Both the position numbers and the translations under genes were made by a program. A model generated the notes under the pieces. It made no database searches. It was not told the origin of the DNA and was given only the letters and a program-made list of their open reading frames with translations. From an uncultured Desulfarculaceae bacterium (GTDB lineage Bacteria > Desulfobacterota > Desulfarculia > Desulfarculales > Desulfarculaceae), in the NCBI GenBank assembly GCA_937908275.1, contig CALERA010000491.1:1-14144 (forward strand): 14,144 bases of DNA. Direction: 5' to 3'. Below are positions 6,860 through 14,144 of the stretch, piece after piece; positions within the stretch are counted from its first letter, which is position 1; each line of letters starts with the position of its first letter.

Positions 6860-7978
6860 ATGACGAGAGTGGCCAGGTTTGTCCTGGTGTTGGGCCTGTT
6901 GGCCTTGATCGCCGGCCCCGCCGCGGCGGCCGAGCCGGTCAAGATCGGCTTCCTCATCCCGGTCACCGGCCCGGCCGCGGCCTATGGCCAGGTCATCCTG
7001 GAGAGCGTCACCCTGGCCCAGACCAAGCTGGCGGAGGTCCTGGGCCGGCCGGTGGAGCTGATCACCAGCGACAGCCACAGCGACCGCATCGAGGCGGCCA
7101 ACGCGGTCAACCGGCTGATCATGCGCGACAAGGTGGTGGCCATCCTGGGCCCCATGTCCAGCTCCGAGTGCCTGGCCGCCGGCCCGGTGGCGGAGAAATT
7201 CAGGATTCCCCTGCTCACCGCCTGGGGCACCAATCCCCTGGTCACCCAGGGCAAGCGCTACGTCTTCCGCACCTGTTTCGTGGACACCTTCCAGGGCCAG
7301 GTGGCGGCCAGTTTCGCCCGTCACAACCTGAAGGCCCAGACCGCGGCGCTGCTGCTGGACGTGAGCCGCGACTACTCGGTGGGCCTGGCCACGTTCTTCC
7401 GGAAGAGCTTCGTCGCCCAGGGTGGCAAGATCGTCGCCACCGCCAACTACAGCGAGGGCGACCAGGAGTTCGGCCCCCAACTGGCGGCGATCAAGGCCCA
7501 GAATCCCGAGGTGATCTACCTGCCCGGCTACCTGCCCGAGGAACCCCTGATCATCCGCCAGGCCCGGGAGATGGGCCTGACCCAGCCCTTCCTCAGCGCC
7601 GACGCGGCCCAGGCCGACGAGACCCTCAAGATCGGCGGCGCGGCGGTGGAGGGCCTGTACCTCACCACCCATTTCGACGAGCAGGGGGCCGGCAGCGAGG
7701 CCGGCCGGCAATACGCCCGCGACTACCGCCAGGCCTATGGCCGAGGCCCCGAGGCCCTGGGCGCGCAGGGCTACGACGGCTACCTGATCCTGTTGGACGC
7801 CATCACCCGAGCCGGCTCCACCGACCCCGAGGCGATCGTGGCCGCCCTGGAGACCACCCGGGACTTTCCCGGGGTCTGCGGGGCGACCAGCATCGTGGAT
7901 CACGACGCGGTCAAGCCGGCGGTGATCCTGCAAGTCAAGCAAGGCCGGTTCCAGTACGTGACCACGGTGAACCCCTGA
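6860..7978 (+). CDS. SBP3: periplasmic LivK-type substrate-binding protein (372 aa)
   Basis: Third receptor. Signal peptide 1-24 (cleavage after AAAA) and mature start EPVKIGFLIPVTGPAAAYGQ. Pocket positions: Y42, S100-S101, GTNP at 123-126 (Gly replacing the Ala of ATNP), Y224-L225, A247-D248 where the other four have Gly-Asp, and Y305. These substitutions predict a ligand different from that of SBP1 and SBP2. The gene is a mosaic: residues 115-163 are identical to SBP5, while residues 306-372 match SBP4 with one difference. AGGAGG six bases upstream makes this the best ribosome site of the array. The gap to SBP2 is 45 bases. Cys139 and Cys340 are shared with SBP4 (C141, C342) and SBP5 (C139, C340), and could pair in the oxidising periplasm; this is not shown. 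Confidence 0.92.
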   Translation: MTRVARFVLVLGLLALIAGPAAAAEPVKIGFLIPVTGPAAAYGQVILESVTLAQTKLAEVLGRPVELITSDSHSDRIEAANAVNRLIMRDKVVAILGPMSSSECLAAGPVAEKFRIPLLTAWGTNPLVTQGKRYVFRTCFVDTFQGQVAASFARHNLKAQTAALLLDVSRDYSVGLATFFRKSFVAQGGKIVATANYSEGDQEFGPQLAAIKAQNPEVIYLPGYLPEEPLIIRQAREMGLTQPFLSADAAQADETLKIGGAAVEGLYLTTHFDEQGAGSEAGRQYARDYRQAYGRGPEALGAQGYDGYLILLDAITRAGSTDPEAIVAALETTRDFPGVCGATSIVDHDAVKPAVILQVKQGRFQYVTTVNP

Positions 7979-8073
7979 CGCCGGCCGGCGTCGGGTCGCC
8001 CCTTCACCACAGGCGGGACCATGATTAGACTGACGCGCACCATCCTGACCCTCGGCCTGTTGGCGGGCCTGGC
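7778..8073 (+). repeat. Long direct repeat, copy A (SBP3 3' end, spacer, SBP4 signal peptide)
   Basis: This 296-base block recurs at 8945-9240 (offset 1167) with six mismatches (7805, 7810, 8007, 8025, 8026, 8042). Positions 7811-8006 are identical for 196 bases, including third codon positions and non-coding spacer, which indicates recent duplication or gene conversion. The offset equals one gene plus one 42-base spacer. Confidence 0.95.
7977..7992 (+). repeat. 16-nt palindrome at the SBP3 stop codon
   Basis: GACGCCGGCCGGCGTC is a perfect palindrome that begins inside the TGA stop codon. In mRNA it folds as a 6-bp stem with a GGCC loop. It lacks a U-run, so it is more likely an mRNA-stabilising or processing hairpin than a terminator. 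The same element follows SBP4 but not SBP5. Confidence 0.6.
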
Positions 8074-9145
8074 CAGCCCCGGTTGGGCGGCCGAGGCCGA
8101 GCCGATCAAGATCGGCTTCCTGATCCCGGTAACCGGTCACGCCGCCGCCTACGGGCAGTTGACCCGGGAGGGCGTGGCCCTGGCCCAGGCCAAGGTCAGG
8201 CAGGTCCTGGGCCGCCCGGTGGAGCTGATCGTCACCGACACCCGGGGCGACCGGGTGGAGGCGGCCAACTGCGCCAACCGCCTGATCCTGCGCGACAAGG
8301 TGGTGGCCCTCCTGGGTCCCATGACCAGCGTGGAGTGCCTGGCCGCCGGCCCGGTGGCGGAAACGGCCAAGGTCCCGCTCCTGACCGCCGGGGCCACCAA
8401 TCCCCTGGTCACCCAGGGCAAGCGCTATATCTTCCGCAGTTGCTTCATCGATCCCTTTCAGGGCCGGGTGGCGGCCCTCTTCGCCAGGCGGGAGTTGCAG
8501 GCCCAGACCGCCGCGGTGCTGGTGGACGTGGGCCGCGACTACTCGGTGGGCCTGGCCAAGTTTTTCCGGCAAACCTTCACCGAGCAGGGGGGGCAGGTGG
8601 TCCTGACCGCCAGCTACAACGAGGGCGACCAGGAGTTCGGCCCCCAGTTGGCGGCGATCAAGGCCAAGAACCCCGACCTGATCTACCTGCCCGGCTACCT
8701 GCCCGAGGAGCCCCTGATCATCGGCCAGGCCCGGGAGCTGGGCCTGACCCAGCCCTTTCTCAGCGGCGACGCCGCCCAGGCCGAGGGCACCATCGAGATC
8801 GGCGGACCGGCGGTGGAGGGACTCTACTGCACCTCCCACTTCGACGTGGACGGGGCCACCAGCCCGGCCGGGCGCGAGTACGTGGAGCAGTACCGCCAGG
8901 CCTACGGCAAGGCCCCCGAGGGCCTGAGCGCGCCCTGTCACGATGGCTACCTGATCCTGTTGGACGCCATCGCCCGGGCCGGCTCCACCGACCCCGAGGC
9001 GATCGTGGCCGCCCTGGAGACCACCCGGGACTTTCCCGGGGTCTGCGGGGCGACCAGCATCGTGGATCACGACGCGGTCAAGCCGGCGGTGATCCTGCAA
9101 GTCAAGCAAGGCCGGTTCCAGTACGTGACCACGGTGAACCCCTGA
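8021..9145 (+). CDS. SBP4: periplasmic LivK-type substrate-binding protein (374 aa)
   Basis: Fourth receptor. Signal peptide 1-24 (MIRLTRTILTLGLLAGL, cleavage near GWAA) and mature start EAEPIKIGFLIPVTGHAAAYGQ. Pocket positions: Y44, T102-S103 (Thr where the others have Ser), ATNP at 125-128, Y226-L227, G249-D250 and H307 in place of the Tyr of SBP2, SBP3 and SBP5. These changes make it the most distinct pocket of the SBP3-5 subgroup. Its signal peptide is nearly that of SBP5, and its last 67 residues are nearly those of SBP3, so both ends lie in the direct repeat while the centre has diverged. Unpaired-looking cysteines C84, C106, C270 and C306 are specific to it. The ribosome site is only a modest AGGCGGG, the same as for SBP5 and weaker than for SBP1-3. 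Confidence 0.92.
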   Translation: MIRLTRTILTLGLLAGLASPGWAAEAEPIKIGFLIPVTGHAAAYGQLTREGVALAQAKVRQVLGRPVELIVTDTRGDRVEAANCANRLILRDKVVALLGPMTSVECLAAGPVAETAKVPLLTAGATNPLVTQGKRYIFRSCFIDPFQGRVAALFARRELQAQTAAVLVDVGRDYSVGLAKFFRQTFTEQGGQVVLTASYNEGDQEFGPQLAAIKAKNPDLIYLPGYLPEEPLIIGQARELGLTQPFLSGDAAQAEGTIEIGGPAVEGLYCTSHFDVDGATSPAGREYVEQYRQAYGKAPEGLSAPCHDGYLILLDAIARAGSTDPEAIVAALETTRDFPGVCGATSIVDHDAVKPAVILQVKQGRFQYVTTVNP

Positions 9146-9240
9146 CGCCGGCCGGCGTCGGGTCGCCCCTTCAGCACAGGCGGGACCATGACCAGACTGA
9201 CGCGCACCGTCCTGACCCTCGGCCTGTTGGCGGGCCTGGC
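8945..9240 (+). repeat. Long direct repeat, copy B (SBP4 3' end, spacer, SBP5 signal peptide)
   Basis: Second copy of the block at 7778-8073, 290 of 296 bases the same. Identity is complete from 8978 to 9173. The 42-base spacer 9146-9187 differs from the SBP3-SBP4 spacer by one base (9174). Such repeats allow unequal crossing-over that would delete or duplicate one 1167-base receptor unit. Confidence 0.95.
9144..9159 (+). repeat. 16-nt palindrome at the SBP4 stop codon
   Basis: Second exact copy of the stop-codon palindrome found after SBP3, again starting in the TGA and folding into a 6-bp stem with a GGCC loop. It is part of the duplicated spacer, so its conservation may reflect recent copying rather than selection. 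Confidence 0.6.
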
Positions 9241-10306
9241 TGGCCCGGCCCGCGCGGCCGAACCCATCAAGATCGGCTTCCTGGCGCCCATGACCGGCTC
9301 CTCCGCCGCCTATGGCCAGATGATGCGCGAGGGCGTGGCCCTGGCCCAGGCCAAGACCAGCCAGGTCCTGGGCCGGCCGGTGGAATTGCTGCTGGCCGAC
9401 ACCCGCAGCGACCGGGTGGAGGCGGCCAACGCCGCCAACCGCCTGATCATGCGCGACCAGGTGGTGGCCATCCTGGGACCCTTCTCCAGCTCCGAGGGCC
9501 TGGCCGCCGGGCCGGTGGCGGAAAAGGCCAGAATTCCGCTCCTCACCGCCTGGGGCACCAACCCCCTGGTCACCCAGGGCAAGCGCTACGTCTTCCGCAC
9601 CTGTTTCGTGGACACCTTCCAGGGCCAGGTGGCGGCCAGCTTCGCCCGTCACAACCTGAAGGCCCAGACCGCGGCGGTGCTCCTGGACGTGGGCAGCGAC
9701 TACTCGGTGGGCCTGGCCAAGTTTTTCCAGAAAAGTTTCGTCGCCCTGGGCGGACGGGTGGTGCTCAGCAGCCACTACAGCGGCGGCGACCAGGAGTTCG
9801 GCCCCCAACTGGCGGCGATCAAGGACCAGGCCCCGGACCTGATCTTCCTCCCCGCCGTCCTGCCCGAGGTCCCCCTGATCGTGCGCCAGGCCCGGGAGCT
9901 GGGCCTGACCCAGCCCATCATCTGCGGCGACTCGGCCCAGACCGAGGAGACCCTCCAGATCGCTGGGCCGGCCAGCGAGGGGCTATACTTCACCACCCAC
10001 TTCGACGAGCAGGCGGTGGTGGGCGAGGCGGGCAAACACTATGTCCGCGAATACCGCCGGGTCTACGCCAAGACCCCGGACCCCCTGGGCGCGCCGGGTT
10101 ATGATGGCTACCTGATCCTGCTAGAGGCCATGGCCCGGGCCGGGTCCACCGACCCCGAGGCCCTGGTGCGCGCCCTGGAGCAGACCAGGGACTTCCCCGG
10201 GGTCTGCGGCAATATCAGCATCGTGGGACGCGACGCGGTGATGCCGGCGGTGATCCTGAGCGTAAAAGATGGTAAATTCCAGTACGTGGCCACGGTGGAA
10301 CCCTAG
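9188..10306 (+). CDS. SBP5: periplasmic LivK-type substrate-binding protein (372 aa)
   Basis: Fifth and last receptor, next to the permease genes. Signal peptide 1-23 (cleavage near ARAA), mature start AEPIKIGFLAPMTGSSAAYGQ. Pocket positions: Y42, S100-S101, GTNP at 123-126, V224-L225, G247-D248 and Y305. The Val at 224 replaces an aromatic residue kept in all four other copies (aligned with Tyr202 of LIVBP), so the ligand is likely to differ. It also has a Cys just before the GD (C246). Residues 115-163 are identical to SBP3 while the C-terminal third has drifted from both SBP3 and SBP4 (GNISIVGRDAVMPAV). The gap to livH is 60 bases, longer than the 42-base spacers between SBP3, SBP4 and SBP5. 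Confidence 0.92.
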   Translation: MTRLTRTVLTLGLLAGLAGPARAAEPIKIGFLAPMTGSSAAYGQMMREGVALAQAKTSQVLGRPVELLLADTRSDRVEAANAANRLIMRDQVVAILGPFSSSEGLAAGPVAEKARIPLLTAWGTNPLVTQGKRYVFRTCFVDTFQGQVAASFARHNLKAQTAAVLLDVGSDYSVGLAKFFQKSFVALGGRVVLSSHYSGGDQEFGPQLAAIKDQAPDLIFLPAVLPEVPLIVRQARELGLTQPIICGDSAQTEETLQIAGPASEGLYFTTHFDEQAVVGEAGKHYVREYRRVYAKTPDPLGAPGYDGYLILLEAMARAGSTDPEALVRALEQTRDFPGVCGNISIVGRDAVMPAVILSVKDGKFQYVATVEP

Positions 10307-10366
10307 CCGCGTCCAACCGGCGCCCCCGGGCGTCCCGCAACCAAGAGAGCGACAGAACCACCCAGC

Positions 10367-11245
10367 ATGGACGCCCTGCAACAGATCATCAACGGCCTGA
10401 CCCTGGGCAGCCTCTACGCGCTGATCGCCATCGGCTACACCATGGTCTATGGCATCCTGCGCCTGATCAACTTCGCCCATGGCGACGTGTTGATGGTGGG
10501 CTGCTACATCGCCTGGTTCGGGGCGACCATGTTCGGCCTGCCCTGGTGGGCGGCCCTGATGGGCTCCATGGCCCTGACCGCCCTGCTGGGCGTGCTCATC
10601 GACCAGGGCGCCTACCGCCCCCTGCGCAAGGCCCCGCGCATCAGCGCCCTGATCACCGCCATCGGGGTCAGCTTCCTCCTGGAGAACCTGGGCCTGGTGG
10701 TCTTCGGCGGCCGGCCCAAGGCCTTCGAGCGGCCGGAGATCTTCAACCAGCTCCTGCAATGGGGCGACCTGCGGGTCCTGTCCCTGTCGCTCTGGGTGCC
10801 GGTCATCACCGCCCTGATCCTGGCCGGCCTGTTGTTCATCATCCACCGCACCCGCCTGGGCATGGCCATGCGCGCCCTCTCGCGCGACCTGGTCACGGTG
10901 CAGTTGATGGGCATCGACACCAACCGGGTGGTGGCCGCCACCTTCGCCCTGGGCTCGGCCCTGGCCGCGGCCGGCGGCATCTTCTGGGCCATGAAGTACC
11001 CCCAGATCAACCCCCTGATGGGCGTGCTGCCCGGGCTCAAGGCCTTCGTGGCCGCGGTGCTGGGCGGCATCGGCAACGTCACCGGGGCCCTGTTGGGCGG
11101 CCTGCTGCTGGGCATGTGCGAGATCCTGCTGGTGGCCTGGCTGCCGGAGCTGGCCGGCTACCGCGACGCCCTGGCCTTCGTGCTGCTGATCGGCATCCTG
11201 ATCTTCCGGCCCAGCGGCATCATGGGCGAGGAGCTGCCGGAATGA
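10367..11245 (+). CDS. livH: LivH-type permease of the HAAT ABC importer (292 aa)
   Basis: One of two inner-membrane subunits forming the translocation path. The N-terminal motif MDALQQIINGLTLGSLYALI, the YGILRLINFAHGD segment (28-40) and the cytoplasmic coupling loop TRLGMAMRALSRD...LMGIDTNRV (162-188), which contacts an ATPase, are all typical of LivH. About eight membrane segments can be drawn, ending in LAFVLLIGILIFRPSG (269-284). Length agrees with the family. The start is well placed by homology although no good ribosome site precedes it: the nearest purine run (10344-10349) is 17 bases away. This is unlike every other gene of the locus and could lower permease output relative to receptors. 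The stop overlaps the livM start (ATGA), so the two are translationally coupled. Confidence 0.95.
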   Translation: MDALQQIINGLTLGSLYALIAIGYTMVYGILRLINFAHGDVLMVGCYIAWFGATMFGLPWWAALMGSMALTALLGVLIDQGAYRPLRKAPRISALITAIGVSFLLENLGLVVFGGRPKAFERPEIFNQLLQWGDLRVLSLSLWVPVITALILAGLLFIIHRTRLGMAMRALSRDLVTVQLMGIDTNRVVAATFALGSALAAAGGIFWAMKYPQINPLMGVLPGLKAFVAAVLGGIGNVTGALLGGLLLGMCEILLVAWLPELAGYRDALAFVLLIGILIFRPSGIMGEELPE

Positions 11246-12336
11246 GTCGCCTCTCCCGTTGGTTCGACCCCGGCCCCCTGCCGGCCCAATCCGAAAGCCG
11301 GGGCCGCGACAGCGGCCTGACCGTGCTGGGCTGCCTGGGCGCCGCCGCCCTGCTCTGGCTGATCGAGGCCCAGGGCGGCGGCTACGTGGTGCACATGACC
11401 ACCCTGGCCGGGCTGTTCGCGGTGCTGGCCATCAGCTACAACCTGATCAACGGCGTCACCGGCCAGTTCAGCCTGGAGCCCAACGCCTTCGTGGCCTGCG
11501 GGGCCTATGTCACCGCCCTGCTCACGCTGTCCCCGGCCGAGAAGGAGATGACCTTCATCCTGGAACCGCTGGTCTGGCCCTTTGCCGTGATCAGCCTCTC
11601 CCTGCCGGTGGCCCTCGTCATCGCCGGCCTGGTCACCACCCTGATGGCTTTCGTGATGGGCTTCCCGGTCTTCCGGGTGCGCGGCGACTACCTGGCCATC
11701 GTCACCCTGGGCTTTGGCGAGGTGATCCGGGTGGTGGCCAACAACGCCCAGTCGGTGACCAACGGCCCCCTGGGCCTCAAGGGCATCCCCCATCTGACCA
11801 ACATCTGGTGGGCCTGGGGCCTGGCGGCGGTGACGCTGTTCGTGGTGATGCGCCTGGTCAACTCCTCCTATGGCCGGGCCTTGAAGGCCATCCGCGAGGA
11901 CGAGGCCGCGGCCGAGGCCATGGGCATCAACGCCTTCTGGCACAAAATGCTGGCCTTCACGGTCAGCGCCTTTTTCGAGGGCGTGGCCGGCGGCCTGCTG
12001 GGCCACCTCATCACCACCATCAGCCCCAGCCTCTTCACCTTCTTCCTCACCTTCAACCTGCTGATCATCATCGTGGTGGGCGGCCTGGGCTCCACCACCG
12101 GCGCGGTGCTGGCGGCAGTGCTCTTCACCTTCGGCGGGGAGTGGCTGCGGGTGGTGGAGGAGCCCATCTCCTTCCTCGGCCTGGACATCCCCGGCATCCC
12201 GGGCATGCGCATGGTGGTCTTCAGCCTGATCCTGATGGCCTTCATGATCTTCGCCCGCCAGGGCATCCTGGGCAAACACGAGTTCTCCTGGCGCTGGCTG
12301 CTGGGCCTGGTGCGCCGGCGGGGAGGCCGGGCATGA
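11242..12336 (+). CDS. livM: LivM-type permease of the HAAT ABC importer (364 aa)
   Basis: Second permease subunit. After a polar N-terminal tail (1-24), membrane segments follow at about 26-41, 50-70, 111-139, 188-205, 236-258, 264-298 and 322-338. Family hallmarks are YNLINGVTGQFSL (66-77), FRVRGDYLAIVTLGFGEVIR (144-163), TNGPLGLKGIP (173-183) and the coupling loop GRALKAIREDEAAAEAMGIN (211-230). Where most LivM proteins I recall read SLGHAAF or similar, this one reads SLEPNAF (76-82). The ATG overlaps the livH stop and is preceded by GAGGAG at 8 bases. The stop overlaps livG (ATGA). It should form a heterodimer with LivH. Confidence 0.95.
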   Translation: MSRLSRWFDPGPLPAQSESRGRDSGLTVLGCLGAAALLWLIEAQGGGYVVHMTTLAGLFAVLAISYNLINGVTGQFSLEPNAFVACGAYVTALLTLSPAEKEMTFILEPLVWPFAVISLSLPVALVIAGLVTTLMAFVMGFPVFRVRGDYLAIVTLGFGEVIRVVANNAQSVTNGPLGLKGIPHLTNIWWAWGLAAVTLFVVMRLVNSSYGRALKAIREDEAAAEAMGINAFWHKMLAFTVSAFFEGVAGGLLGHLITTISPSLFTFFLTFNLLIIIVVGGLGSTTGAVLAAVLFTFGGEWLRVVEEPISFLGLDIPGIPGMRMVVFSLILMAFMIFARQGILGKHEFSWRWLLGLVRRRGGRA

Positions 12337-13128
12337 CGCCTTCGGACCTGCTGCGGGTGGACGGCCTCACCTGCCGCTTCGGCGGTCTGTTGGCGGTGGA
12401 CAGCCTGAGCTTCGTCCTGGGCCAGGGCCAGCTCATGGGATTGATCGGCCCCAACGGCGCGGGCAAGACCACGGTCTTCAACCTCCTGGCCGGGGCGGTG
12501 CGCCCCACCGGCGGCCGGGTCTTCTACCGCGAGCACGAGATCACCGGCAAGAAGGCCCACCGCATCAACCGCCTGGGCCTGGCCCGCACCTTCCAGAACA
12601 TCCGCCTCTTTGGCGAGCTTTCCGCCCTGGACAACGTCCTGGTGGGCTTCCACGGCCACCTTCAGGCCAACTTCCTCTCCGCCATCCTGCGCCTGCCCGG
12701 CTATGTCGCGGCCGAGCGCCAGATGCTCAGCCGCTCGGCCGAGCTGCTGGACCTGGTGGGCCTGGGCGAACTCAAGGACGAGCGGGCCGGCAACCTGGCC
12801 TATGGCCAGCAGCGCCTGCTGGAGATCGCCCGCGCCCTGGCCACCCGGCCCAGCCTGCTCCTGCTGGACGAGCCCGCCGCCGGCATGAACCCCCAGGAAA
12901 CCGCCCAGTTGGCGGTCCTGGTGCGCCGCCTGCGCGACGAGTTGGGCCTGACCATCCTCCTGATCGAGCACGACATGCACTTTGTCATGAATCTCTGCGA
13001 GACCCTGGTGGTGCTGGACCATGGCAAGGTCATCGCCCGGGGCGAGCCGGCCGCCGTGCGCTGCGATCCCGGGGTGATCGAGGCCTACCTGGGGGTGGAG
13101 GTCGACCTGGACGCCTGCGAGGCCCCCG

Positions 13129-13136
<8 letters not shown>
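12333..13136 (+). CDS. livG: LivG-type ATPase of the HAAT ABC importer (267 aa)
   Basis: Cytoplasmic ATPase subunit that powers import. Motifs in order: Walker A GPNGAGKT (39-46), Q-loop RTFQNIRLF (Q88), ABC signature in the LivG form LAYGQQR (155-161), Walker B LLLLDEP with catalytic E180 (175-181), and switch His213 in IEHDMHF. The LivG-specific insertion between Walker A and the signature (about 100-135) is present, and the C-terminal extension (about 240-267) is normal for the subfamily. GGGAGG lies six bases before the ATG, which overlaps the livM stop. The 3' end overlaps livF by 8 bases. All catalytic residues are present, so it should be active. Confidence 0.95.
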
Positions 13137-13836
<700 letters not shown>

Positions 13837-13872
13837 GGGGAAGAAGAGGGAGAGGGGGGCTAAGATTGCGGG

Positions 13873-13912
13873 GAAAACCCTTTTCTTTGGGGGCCCAAAG
13901 AAAAGGGTTTTC
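13873..13912. terminator. Perfect 19-bp inverted repeat, bidirectional terminator
   Basis: The arm 13873-13891 is the exact reverse complement of 13894-13912 around GG. Read on either strand, a CCC...GGG stem is preceded by AAAA and followed by TTTT, the layout of a bidirectional intrinsic terminator. It stands between livF and the convergent minus-strand gene at 13985, serving both. A purine-only run (13834-13859) precedes it. Confidence 0.8.
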
Positions 13913-13984
13913 GACACCCCAGCCAGCGAAGCTGGCCGGGGACCCCGCCCCCGCACCCCTTTCCCAAAAGAAAGGCCGCTGGGG
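13913..13984. repeat. Hairpin-rich intergenic segment, possible dispersed repeat
   Basis: Directly after the terminator come a 6-bp hairpin with GAA loop (GCCAGC 13922-13927, GCTGGC 13931-13936) and a second one (CCTTTC 13958-13963, GAAAGG 13970-13975). The mix of short hairpins and C-rich runs does not look coding and resembles intergenic repeat elements. Only one copy is in this window, so repetition elsewhere is inference. Confidence 0.35.
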
Positions 13985-14144
13985 CTATAGGCTGGGCAAG
14001 GCTACGCGACCGCCCAGGTCGTCGCCTCCTCCGCAGGCGCAGGCCCTGGGGCCGTAATCGCCTTCCGGGGCCTCGCCCCGCTGCACCGCCTCATAGAGCG
14101 CGATCTGCTCGCTGATGCTCAACCCCGCGAAACGCCGCTCGCCC
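13985..14144 (-). CDS. C-terminal 52 residues of an unidentified protein (runs off the right edge)
   Basis: On the minus strand a frame enters from the right edge and ends in TAG at 13985-13987. The visible part contains FAGLSISEQIALYEAVQRGE, a plausible amphipathic helix, then a Gly/Cys-containing end with CAC at residues 35-37 of the fragment and a short tail. Codon choice in this frame matches the GC-biased pattern of the window, and the terminator at 13873-13912 is correctly placed for a gene converging on livF. I do not recognise the family. The two cysteines spaced CxC near the C-terminus could bind metal, but two residues alone are not evidence. Confidence 0.5.
   Translation of the reverse strand, partial: GERRFAGLSISEQIALYEAVQRGEAPEGDYGPRACACGGGDDLGGRVALPSL

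Noticed and set aside
5567..9808. A stop-free minus-strand frame of more than 4.2 kb opposite SBP2-SBP5
   Set aside because: It is the mirror of four genes with extreme G/C third-position bias, which removes stop codons from the antisense frame. Its apparent internal repeats just reflect the paralogous receptors; the translation is low-complexity Gly/His/Gln/Val-rich with no domain.
8083..10104. Long plus-strand frame of 673 codons across SBP4 and SBP5
   Set aside because: It is a shifted frame rich in Pro, Gly and Arg that crosses the SBP4/SBP5 boundary. The true frames encode signal peptides and LivK motifs with proper ribosome sites.
6860..10306. Tandem repeats of about 1.16 kb as a mobile element or CRISPR-like array
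   Set aside because: Each unit is an intact receptor gene plus spacer; there is no transposase, no terminal inverted repeat and no short-repeat/spacer structure.
13866..14057. Plus-strand frames through the region after livF
   Set aside because: They read through the terminator hairpin and across the convergent gene, and the products are Pro/Arg/Lys-rich with no plausible start context.

Overview
The window is very GC-rich, with coding strands strongly biased to G or C in third codon positions. It carries Gram-negative hallmarks: Sec signal peptides on periplasmic binding proteins, a near-consensus sigma-54 promoter, and a GAF-GGDEF diguanylate cyclase. The style of the intergenic hairpins and the expanded LivK-type receptor set suggest a high-GC member of the Desulfobacterota (former Deltaproteobacteria). 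That placement is inference; no marker gene here proves it.

Layout. Positions 1-158 hold the start of an exported protein on the minus strand. Positions 159-487 are non-coding and end in a sigma-54 promoter that drives a 61-residue orphan protein (488-673), closed by a perfect 16-bp terminator hairpin. A CBS-pair protein follows (843-1484) behind its own sigma-70-like promoter. It converges on a GAF-GGDEF cyclase (minus strand, 1507-2631), and both stop codons lie inside one inverted repeat. Divergent from the cyclase is a YdjM/DUF457-like membrane protein (2743-3210), whose 3' end contains a TTGACA promoter for the large downstream locus.

The main feature, 3283-13836, is a branched-chain amino-acid (HAAT) family ABC importer locus. 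It has five paralogous periplasmic receptors (SBP1-SBP5), all on the plus strand, followed by a single translocator: livH, livM (permeases), livG and livF (ATPases). The last four genes are translationally coupled by 4-8 bp overlaps. Two unrelated genes, a one-pass membrane protein (4550-5128) and a small exported or lipoprotein (5145-5627), sit between SBP1 and SBP2 and have visibly different codon use. The simplest reading is that five receptors with divergent ligand pockets deliver different substrates to one LivHMGF channel.

The receptor array looks evolutionarily active. The 3' end of SBP3, its spacer and the start of SBP4 match the equivalent SBP4/SBP5 stretch at 290 of 296 bases, with 196 bases in a row identical. 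The middle of SBP3 instead matches SBP5 almost perfectly, so the genes are mosaics shaped by duplication and gene conversion. The two nearly identical spacers also carry a 16-nt palindrome at the stop codon that could act as an mRNA hairpin.

The locus ends at a perfect 19-bp inverted repeat (13873-13912), probably a bidirectional terminator, facing the 3' end of an unidentified minus-strand gene (13985 to the window edge).
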